From Archangium violaceum Cb vi76 (GTDB lineage Bacteria > Myxococcota > Myxococcia > Myxococcales > Myxococcaceae), in the NCBI RefSeq assembly GCF_000733295.1, contig NZ_JPMI01000132.1, positions 1-34,382 on the forward strand: a stretch of 34,382 bases of DNA, read 5' to 3'. Numbering within the stretch: position 1 is the first letter of the stretch; each line of letters starts with the position of its first letter. Positions 1-6,328 of the stretch are shown here, in pieces. The notes beneath the pieces are model-generated. The model made no database searches. It saw nothing but the letters and a program-made list of their open reading frames with translations, and had not been told where the DNA came from. The position numbers were made by a program, and so were the translations under genes.

Positions 1-92
1 CCGTTGGGTAATGGCCGACTTCCCCTCCCAGCACACCCGGCCTTGTGCTCACGTCTCGGAGCGCGGGGCCTCATCCAAAAGGAGCTTCACAC

Positions 93-329
93 ATGGCGAA
101 CCAGGAAGAAGACCGGATCTACGACATCTACTTGCTTGCGTTCGGCAAGGCTCGATCGGGGACCCAGATGAACGTCGGAGACTTGAAGGACCAAACCCGG
201 TCAGGCCATCCGAATTATACGGAACGGGAGTTGGCTGCCGCCGTCCAGGGCATTGTCGAGGGTAAGGCCACAGGTATGCCGATGAACAAGAGCGGTCTGC
301 GAGCGTTTCTCGACAATCAGATGAAGTAA
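93..329 (+). CDS. Small hypothetical protein (78 aa)
   Basis: The ATG at 93 is chosen because a clear AAAAGGAG ribosome-binding site ends 8 bases before it; the in-frame codons further upstream (from 45) have no such site and read as non-protein-like. The product is short, charged and probably cytosolic, with no signal peptide or membrane segment. The segment around residues 40-60 (YTERELAAAVQGIVEGKATG) looks helical, and the end (GLRAFLDNQMK) is basic and amphipathic. I do not recognise the family. A strong intrinsic terminator follows 27 bases after the stop, which supports an independently expressed, real gene. Confidence 0.7.
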   Translation: MANQEEDRIYDIYLLAFGKARSGTQMNVGDLKDQTRSGHPNYTERELAAAVQGIVEGKATGMPMNKSGLRAFLDNQMK

Positions 330-356
330 GGCTACCCCCAGCTCTGTTTCACCCTA

Positions 357-396
357 CGGCGCTCGCCTCCAACCATGGGCGAGCGCCGTTTTCTTT
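357..396 (+). terminator. Rho-independent terminator
   Basis: Perfect 11-bp stem (357-367 pairing with 378-388, CGGCGCTCGCC / GGCGAGCGCCG) with a 10-base loop, followed directly by TTTTCTTT. It ends the transcript of the small gene at 93-329. It is the only classic intrinsic terminator I see in the window. Confidence 0.88.
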
Positions 397-602
397 GCAG
401 GTAGTGGCCCTGCGGCCTCCAATGTTCCATCCTGGTAGGCGCTCCCTCTTCGAACCCGATGGGTGCGGAGATTGACGGAGTCGAGTCCGTCCGCGTACTT
501 GCGGTGTTGATGAGTGCTCTCGCCGTGAACGCTCGCCCTTCTCACTCACCGCCCGGGCCTGCGCCCTCGGGCCTCCAAAAAATGGGTAAGGTCGAAACGC
601 AT
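397..602. other. Intergenic stretch without a recognisable gene
   Basis: Between the terminator and the dispersed repeat I see no convincing gene. The open frames here have no ribosome-binding site and Arg/Pro-rich shadow-like translations. I cannot exclude an old gene remnant. Confidence 0.5.
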
Positions 603-693
603 CCCGGGTTGAACCCCTTGTCCACATCGTGGTTCACGGGTTGGAGAACAGGGACAGGCACCCTCACCCCGACCCTCTCCCGAGGGGAGAGGG
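603..693 (+). repeat. Dispersed repeat: 50-bp block plus REP-like hairpin
   Basis: Two modules. The block at 603-652 (starts CCCGGGTTGAACCC) recurs in the same orientation at 34327-34376 with about 80% identity by eye. The REP-like core at 661-682 (CCCTCACCCCGACCCTCTCC then CG) recurs as an exact reverse complement at 34294-34315. Bases 673-693 form a perfect 9-bp hairpin with a 3-base loop. It lies just past the stop of the leftward gene ending at 723, so it could protect or end that transcript, but there is no T-tract. Confidence 0.75.
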
Positions 694-722
694 ACTGTTC
701 CCTGAAAGGGATTGGGCGGAGT

Positions 723-2747
723 TCAGCCGCGCAGCGGCCGGGTCGGGACCGAGGGAAGGGCCGGCTCGGCGGAGCTCGGCTTCTTCTGGGGCCTCGCCGC
801 GCGCTGGGGCTCGAGGTTCTTGGTCCGCAGGATGTGGGTGCGCTCCGCCTCGAGCGCGCTCATGGGCCCGAGCCCATCCCCCGGTTCCGGCGCCGGAGGC
901 TTCGGAGCGGGGGGCGGCGCGGGAGCCGGAGCGCTGTCCGGACGCCGCGCGGGAGCTCCAGCGGAGCCCCGGGAGGACCCCTTGGCGGGAGCACCCCGCG
1001 CCGCCGCGGCCTTGGCGGCCCGGGCCGCCTCGCGCTCGGCCTCCAACTGCTTCACCCCGATGATGTGCGTGCGCTCCACTTCCCGCACGTTCATCTTCGG
1101 CGCCGCGCCCGCGCGCTGGCGCAGGCCCCCGGACTTCGGCGCGGCATGGGGATCGCGCTCCGCCAGCGCGGTGACGAGCGTGCGCAGGCTCTCGACATAG
1201 CCGGTGCCGTAGGGGCTGGGATTCGCCTTCGCCATCCGCTCCAACTCCGCGAGCACGCGCGGGCCCTGCCCCGGCTCGGGGTTGCTCCGCAAGCCCTCGA
1301 GCAGCTCGGCGGTGAAGCGGCCTCCCTCGAGGTTCATGCCGTACAGGGGCGCGTGGACGCACAGCGCCGAGTGCAACAGACGCCGGGCCTCCTCGCCCTC
1401 CCCCTTCTGGCTGCGCGCGACGACGGTGCCACTCAGGGCCCGGAAGACCTGGCGGGCCACGCGCTGGACGAACAGCCCGCCGCCCTGCTGGTAGTGGGGC
1501 ACGTACAGGCCGCTCTCGGAGAGCAGCTGCAGCATGCGTGGATGGCTCAGGGGCCGGGCCACCACGGGCACGATGCCCAGGAAGCTCGGCTCGCCCTGCT
1601 CCTCGTGGATGAGCGTGTGGCGCAGCACGCGCTGGCCGTTCTCCGTCGCGCCCACCGCGTCCAGACACGCCACCGCCACGAGCGCCTCGGTGACCAGGGG
1701 GCCATTGCCGCCCCCGGGCACGGTGCCGCGGGCCGCGAGCACCAGCGCGCACGCGGGCAGCAGCGCCGCCAGCATGCCCACCTGCGCATCCAGCTTCACG
1801 CTGCGCTCGAGCAGTTCCGCCTTGTCCGCCGCCGTCTGCACCGGGCGCAGCAGGGGGCCGCAGCGCTCGCGCGCCTCGCGGATGATGCGCGTGAAGGCCT
1901 CGGCGAGCGTCTGGGCCGCTTCCTGCTCGCCGCGCTCCATCAGGTTGAGCATCAGCCGGATGGCCCAGTTGCCGCCGCCGGGCGTGGCCTGGAGCGCGGG
2001 GGGCAGCGCCTTGACGAGGCGGGGCAGGCCGTGCGCCTTGCCCTCTCCGAGCACGCCCGTGAGGATGGTCTTCGCCAGGGCGTTGCACTCCATGCGCCCG
2101 AGAGGCTCCGCCGCGCCCAGCAGCTGCACCAGCACCGAGCGCAGCTCCTCGGTGGGCAGCTGCAGCGCCTCGCGCGCCAGACGCTCGAGGTGCTCGCGGC
2201 TCTTGTCGATGAGCGCGGCGCGGTAGGTCTGGTTCGCGGCACGCCGCAGCGCGGACTGCAGCTCGGAGGCGCACACGATGGCGCCCGCGCCCGCGGAGGA
2301 CTTCAGGTGGCGGGCCTCGGCGTCGGCCGTCGCCGTCAGCAGCTTCTCGAAGGTGGCGGCGTTCTCGCGGCCCGCCAGCTGCGCCGAGCGGGACACGAAC
2401 GCGGCGATCTTCCGCCGGTTCTCCGTGGTCGCCTGGTCCACCTGATCGGCCAGCCGGTCCAGCTGGGGCTTGAGCTCGCGCGCCAGCAGGTTCTTGAACT
2501 CCACGCCCTGGGCGCCGCTGAGCTGCTCGTTGAGCAGACCGACGATGCGCGCGGGCCCCTCGCCCTGGCTCTCGACCTGGCCGAGCAGCTGGGCCTCGCG
2601 CCGCGCCTGGTGGAAGGCGGTGATCTCCGTGTCCTCGCCCAGCAGCCGCATGCGCATGGCGGCGCGGTGCCGAGCCTCGTCCTCTCCCTCTTCGAGGGGC
2701 GAGCGCCCGAAGGAGGGGGGCGGCTCTGGGGGCGGGGGCTTGCGCAT
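723..2747 (-). CDS. Hypothetical protein with duplicated ERTHI-type tail motif (674 aa)
   Basis: I do not recognise the family. The N terminus is Pro-rich and acidic. Residues about 30-520 are mostly Ala/Leu-rich helical sequence with no signal peptide or clear membrane helix, suggesting a cytosolic helical-repeat protein. The C-terminal 150 residues are a low-complexity Ala/Pro/Lys linker carrying two copies of a short motif, VERTHIIGVKQLE (ERTHI at residues 558-562) and AERTHILRTKNLE (ERTHI at 635-639), 77 residues apart. Such repeated short motifs in a disordered tail suggest docking or phosphorylation sites (inference). It is transcribed divergently from the MoxR operon. A TAGACT -10-like box lies 9-15 bases upstream of the ATG, so the mRNA may be nearly leaderless; no ribosome-binding site is seen. 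Confidence 0.82.
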   Translation of the reverse strand: MRKPPPPEPPPSFGRSPLEEGEDEARHRAAMRMRLLGEDTEITAFHQARREAQLLGQVESQGEGPARIVGLLNEQLSGAQGVEFKNLLARELKPQLDRLADQVDQATTENRRKIAAFVSRSAQLAGRENAATFEKLLTATADAEARHLKSSAGAGAIVCASELQSALRRAANQTYRAALIDKSREHLERLAREALQLPTEELRSVLVQLLGAAEPLGRMECNALAKTILTGVLGEGKAHGLPRLVKALPPALQATPGGGNWAIRLMLNLMERGEQEAAQTLAEAFTRIIREARERCGPLLRPVQTAADKAELLERSVKLDAQVGMLAALLPACALVLAARGTVPGGGNGPLVTEALVAVACLDAVGATENGQRVLRHTLIHEEQGEPSFLGIVPVVARPLSHPRMLQLLSESGLYVPHYQQGGGLFVQRVARQVFRALSGTVVARSQKGEGEEARRLLHSALCVHAPLYGMNLEGGRFTAELLEGLRSNPEPGQGPRVLAELERMAKANPSPYGTGYVESLRTLVTALAERDPHAAPKSGGLRQRAGAAPKMNVREVERTHIIGVKQLEAEREAARAAKAAAARGAPAKGSSRGSAGAPARRPDSAPAPAPPPAPKPPAPEPGDGLGPMSALEAERTHILRTKNLEPQRAARPQKKPSSAEPALPSVPTRPLRG

Positions 2748-2756
2748 TGCCCTCGC

Positions 2757-2785
2757 AGTCTACCCGCTCCGAGCCCGGCGCGTCA
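2757..2785 (-). promoter_or_regulatory. Putative promoter of the leftward 674-aa gene
   Basis: A TAGACT -10-like hexamer (2757-2762 on the minus strand) stands 9 bases from the ATG at 2747, placing the start site about 2-4 bases before the start codon. A weak -35 candidate, TGACGC, lies 17 bases upstream (2780-2785). The same 8-mer TAGACTGC occurs in the divergent MoxR-operon promoter at 2919-2926. Confidence 0.4.
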
Positions 2786-2892
2786 GGGCCGCCATGCCCT
2801 GGGGACGCGCTGATGGTGAAGCGCTCCCATGCGCTCTGACCGGGAGGCTCCGTGTCACCTGCCCGGGCTACAGTCCGGGTCTCCGCCAGGTG

Positions 2893-2924
2893 CTGGACAG
2901 GAGGACCCCTGTCCTCGCTAGACT
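2893..2924 (+). promoter_or_regulatory. Putative promoter and operator of the MoxR/VWA operon
   Basis: The -10-like TAGACT at 2919-2924 lies 20 bases before the first start codon of the operon. Immediately upstream is a perfect 7-bp inverted repeat, GGACAGG-N6-CCTGTCC (2895-2914), filling the -35/-10 spacer, the usual position for a repressor operator. A TGGACA hexamer (2893-2898) overlaps its left arm but sits 20 bases from the -10, longer than ideal for a -35. No regulator gene is adjacent. Confidence 0.5.
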
Positions 2925-2944
2925 GCACACCCGAGAGGAAGATC

Positions 2945-3520
2945 ATGGCCACGCGAAAGATCATCCGACCCGCCGCGTCTGGTAACACCGGAACGTCGGC
3001 GGCGCCTGCCACGGCAACCGCCGCGGCTCCCGCCCCGGCTTCAGCGCGCACCCTCAATCTCCCGGATTTCGTCGAGCAGCTCAGGAAGCAGACCGACTCC
3101 GCCCGGGTCCAGAAAGCGACCTCGATGCTCCAGAGCGATCGCTTCCAGCTCTTCGACGAGGTGAGCGATGAGCATGTCACTGGCGTCGTCAAAAGCCAGA
3201 CGGACTACTCGCTCTTCTACGCGTGCAAGATCGACAAGCATGGAAACTTCATGTGCTGCACGCAGAACCTCAACCGCTGCGGCGGCCTCAGCGGCAACAA
3301 GCCCTGCAAGCACATGCTCGTGTTGATGATCGGCCTCGTGCAGGGCGGGAAGATCGACGCCACCCGGCTCTCCGAGTGGACGAACGCGGCCAAGGGCAAG
3401 AAGCCGGTGATCGACAAGGACGCGATGAGCGCCACCTTCGTCAAATACAAGGGCGCGGAGGCCGGTGAAATCGAGTGGCGCCCGACGGAGACCACTCCTG
3501 AAGACTACTATGCCCTGTAG
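2945..3520 (+). CDS. SWIM-like zinc-binding protein, first gene of the MoxR/VWA operon (191 aa)
   Basis: ATG at 2945 follows a GAGAGGAA ribosome-binding site. Residues 1-35 are an Ala/Thr/Pro-rich flexible leader. The core, about residues 86-130, is a Cys/His cluster: C94, C104-C105, C112, then PCKHMLVL with C121 and H123. The CxH end followed by a hydrophobic helix matches the second half of a SWIM zinc finger (CxCxnCxH). The first half is unusual, with CC rather than CxC, and C112 in the loop. SWIM domains bind DNA or protein partners. Its place, 12 bases before the next gene in a MoxR-DUF5682-VWA operon, agrees with the SWIM proteins often linked to such systems. The product is probably cytosolic; its binding target is unknown. 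Confidence 0.85.
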   Translation: MATRKIIRPAASGNTGTSAAPATATAAAPAPASARTLNLPDFVEQLRKQTDSARVQKATSMLQSDRFQLFDEVSDEHVTGVVKSQTDYSLFYACKIDKHGNFMCCTQNLNRCGGLSGNKPCKHMLVLMIGLVQGGKIDATRLSEWTNAAKGKKPVIDKDAMSATFVKYKGAEAGEIEWRPTETTPEDYYAL

Positions 3521-3532
3521 CCGGCTCGCCCG

Positions 3533-5143
3533 ATGAACAGCCTCGAGGAGGTCGGACAGGAGGCGGACACGCTCCGCACGGAGTTCGAGCAACTCTACGT
3601 GCGCGGCCTCGCATCGTCGTCCGCCGCGGACTGGAAGAAGCTCGCCTCGCTCGCCGAGCAGTGGGAGCGCATCGGCGCGGGGCACATCGCGTCGCGCCTG
3701 ATGGCCGCGCTGCGGGCCGCCGAAACCGGCACGAAGGACGCGCCGCGTGCGCTCCTCTCCGCGCATACCAGCCTGCACGTGTTCGAGCGCGTGCTCAGCC
3801 TCGAGGCCGCTGCCGAGGCGTGGGCCGCATACGTCGCGGCACACCGCGGAGAAGGCGAGGAAGAGGCGGCGGACGCGGCGCCAGTGGCCTCCTCCCCGCC
3901 CGCCGTGAAGCCGCCCGCCGCCGCGCCTCCCATCGAGGATCCCAAGGGCGCGCTCGCTCTCCTCGAGGAGCTGTCCCGCGCCGTCGAGGACCTGGTGCGC
4001 ACGGGCGTCCCCGTCGCCACCGAGGCCACGCGCGCCAAGATCGATGCGTCCTTCAAGGAGGCGTCGCGCCGCAAGTTCCTCCGGCTCGGTCCGTCGCTGC
4101 GCTACGTCAACGACGATGTCGGCCGCTACCTCGCCGGCGACCCGCAGTTCTCGATGCGGCGCTTCTCGTTCTTCCTCCATCGCTCGTGGCTCCTCGCCCG
4201 CGGGATGGTGAAGGCGATCCGCGACAAGAATGACGCGCTGTTCGCGGCGCTGGCCGCGGCCCCGGCGGCCGCACCGCGACCGGTCAAGTCCCTCGAGGTC
4301 GTCACGCTCGGCGTGCTCAAGCGCACCGTGGCCAGCGCGTACACGTTCGAGTTCAAGCTGCGCATCGTGGGCGCCGCGGAGCCGGAGCTCGTGGGGCGGA
4401 GCCTCACCTACAGCCTCGTGTTCGCGCGCAAGACCGAGGGGAAGGCGAAGGATCTTCCGGCTGAAGCCTATCTGCACCTGAGTCAGCCGCAGAAGTTCAT
4501 GCCCAGGGTCTTCCGCCAGGACAAGGTCGTGAAGATCACCGACGCGGCGGTGATGCTCGACGAGCGCGGCGGCGGCCGGCTCGCACTCGGGCCCAAGAGC
4601 ACCGTGACCGAGGGCCCTGCCCATACGGACTGGCCACCCCTCTTCCAGTTCGACCCCGCCGCGGCGCTCGAGCGCGTGAAGCGCCACACGCCGGGGCCGT
4701 TGGATCTCGCGGTCGAGTTGCAGGAAGAGGTCGTCGTCGCCGGGGCCACGATGAGCGAGCAGCCGATCAAGACCGGTGACGGCCGGCGGATCTTCTCGCT
4801 CCGTGGCGCGGACGGGCTCTCGTTCGATGCGGTGATTCCCGATGGCCCGGACGGAGAGGAACTCCTGCCACGCCTGCGCGCGGCGCTCAAGCCGGCGGAC
4901 AAACCCCTCCTCTATGGCATCACCTATTATGAGTTCGGCCGGATGATGCTCCTGCCGCTGTCCTTGCTCTACACCGGCTCCGAGGCCCCCGAGCCCGAGC
5001 CCGCACCCAAGGCCCAGGCCTCGAAGAAGAAGGGCACCAAGGGCGAGGGCAAGGCGACGGTGAAGAAGGACGGCGGCCTGTTGCATCTCATGCTGAGTGA
5101 CAAGACATTCGATGTCTCCGCCCTCGTGGTCAATCTGTTCTGA
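3533..5143 (+). CDS. Unknown MoxR-operon protein (536 aa)
   Basis: No family is recognised. The N-terminal part (1-115) is helical and rich in Ala, Glu and Leu, like a scaffold bundle. A Pro/Ala linker (about 120-143) joins it to a second helical segment (about 145-245), containing FSFFLHRSWLLARGMVKAI near 200. The C-terminal half (about 260-490) has alternating hydrophobic and charged residues typical of beta-rich folds. A lysine-rich tail precedes a final hydrophobic stretch. There is no signal peptide. It starts 12 bases after the SWIM-like gene and ends 15 bases before the ATPase ATG, so it is part of the operon and likely physically linked to the ATPase complex (inference). There is no strong ribosome-binding site, so translation probably depends on coupling. 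Confidence 0.82.
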   Translation: MNSLEEVGQEADTLRTEFEQLYVRGLASSSAADWKKLASLAEQWERIGAGHIASRLMAALRAAETGTKDAPRALLSAHTSLHVFERVLSLEAAAEAWAAYVAAHRGEGEEEAADAAPVASSPPAVKPPAAAPPIEDPKGALALLEELSRAVEDLVRTGVPVATEATRAKIDASFKEASRRKFLRLGPSLRYVNDDVGRYLAGDPQFSMRRFSFFLHRSWLLARGMVKAIRDKNDALFAALAAAPAAAPRPVKSLEVVTLGVLKRTVASAYTFEFKLRIVGAAEPELVGRSLTYSLVFARKTEGKAKDLPAEAYLHLSQPQKFMPRVFRQDKVVKITDAAVMLDERGGGRLALGPKSTVTEGPAHTDWPPLFQFDPAAALERVKRHTPGPLDLAVELQEEVVVAGATMSEQPIKTGDGRRIFSLRGADGLSFDAVIPDGPDGEELLPRLRAALKPADKPLLYGITYYEFGRMMLLPLSLLYTGSEAPEPEPAPKAQASKKKGTKGEGKATVKKDGGLLHLMLSDKTFDVSALVVNLF

Positions 5144-5158
5144 GGACCGGTGAGAAGC

Positions 5159-6325
5159 ATGGCGAAACCCGCGAAGAAATCCGAAGAGACCGCAGCCCCT
5201 CCCGTATCCGAGATCCTCAAGGAGCCGGCGGAGATCAAATACGCCCACGAGCTGGAGGCCCTGCGCCAGAACGAGAAGGACGAGGTCCCCGCGGCCTGGA
5301 AGCTGTCTCCGCGCTCGGTGCTGGCCTACATCGTCGGGACGAAGAAGCCGCTCACCGCGACCATCAACGGCGCCCAGGTCGAGGTGCCCATCACGCGCAA
5401 GTTCTTCGGTGACGACACCATCGTCGAGCGCTCCATCGTGACGCTCGCGAGCGAGCGCGCGCTGCTCCTCGTGGGAGATCCCGGCACGGGCAAGAGCTGG
5501 CTCTCCGAGCACCTCGCCGCGGCGATCAGCGGCTGCTCGACGCTGACGATTCAGGGCACGGCCGGCACCACCGAGGAGCAGATCAAATACTCGTGGAACA
5601 TCGCGCGCATCATCGCCGAGGGCCCCAAGCCCGAGAACATGATCGCCTCGCCGTGCATGATCTCCATGCGCAAGGGCGCCATCTTCCGGTTCGAGGAGAT
5701 CACCCGCTGCGTCGGTGACGTGCAGGACGCGCTCGTCTCCATCTGCTCGGACAAGGCCATCGCGGTGCCCGAGCTGCCCGGGGATGCCATGGTGTTCGCC
5801 CGGCCCGGGTTCAACATCATCGCCACCGCCAACGCGAGAGACCAGGGCGTCAACGAGCTGTCCGCCGCGCTCAAGCGCCGCTTCAACTACGTGCACATCC
5901 CGGTGGTCGCCGACCAGAAGACCGAGGTGGAGATCGTCCGCACCCGCTCCAAGGAGCTGCTCGAGCGCTACAAGATCGCCGCCCGCGTGGAGGAGCCGGT
6001 GCTCAAGCTGCTCGCCACGGTGTTCCGCGAGATGCGCAATGGCGTGACGGCCGAGGGCGTCAACATCCAGAAGCCCTCGACCACGCTGTCCACCGCCGAG
6101 GCCATCGGCGTGGCGCTCGATGCCGCCATCCACAGCCGCTATTTCGGCTCGGGCGTCGTGGGCGCCGACTCCATCGGCCGCAACCTCGTGGGCTCGATCG
6201 TCAAGGAGGACCTCGACGACGTGAAGGTGCTCAAGGAGTACCTGTCCCTGGTCGCCAAGAAGCGCGGCGAGGGCGACGCGCAGTGGAAGGCGTTCTACGA
6301 AGCGGCCATCTCCGCCATCAAATAG
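5159..6325 (+). CDS. MoxR-type AAA+ ATPase (YehL-like, 388 aa)
   Basis: AAA+ ATPase that probably remodels or loads a partner using ATP, in the manner of MoxR chaperones that pair with VWA proteins. Walker A GDPGTGKS is at residues 106-113. Walker B is RFEEI (residues 177-181) with EE in place of the common DE. Sensor 1 is in IIATANARD (N225), and the arginine-finger region is ALKRRF (R240/R241). Length is close to E. coli YehL, and the next two genes match the yehLMP order. The ATG at 5159 is preferred to the in-frame GTG at 5150, which would add three residues; both lie just after GAGG. Being cytosolic and inside the operon, it is probably the energy module of the system. Confidence 0.93.
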   Translation: MAKPAKKSEETAAPPVSEILKEPAEIKYAHELEALRQNEKDEVPAAWKLSPRSVLAYIVGTKKPLTATINGAQVEVPITRKFFGDDTIVERSIVTLASERALLLVGDPGTGKSWLSEHLAAAISGCSTLTIQGTAGTTEEQIKYSWNIARIIAEGPKPENMIASPCMISMRKGAIFRFEEITRCVGDVQDALVSICSDKAIAVPELPGDAMVFARPGFNIIATANARDQGVNELSAALKRRFNYVHIPVVADQKTEVEIVRTRSKELLERYKIAARVEEPVLKLLATVFREMRNGVTAEGVNIQKPSTTLSTAEAIGVALDAAIHSRYFGSGVVGADSIGRNLVGSIVKEDLDDVKVLKEYLSLVAKKRGEGDAQWKAFYEAAISAIK

Positions 6326-6328
6326 CCG

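Noticed and set aside
673-693. Perfect hairpin considered as an intrinsic terminator
   Set aside because: No T-tract on either strand, and the sequence is part of a dispersed REP-like repeat, so it is listed as a repeat.
459-2813. A 784-aa plus-strand open frame over the 674-aa gene
   Set aside because: Arg/Ala/Gly-rich shadow; the minus-strand frame has more natural composition and a promoter-like sequence at its start.
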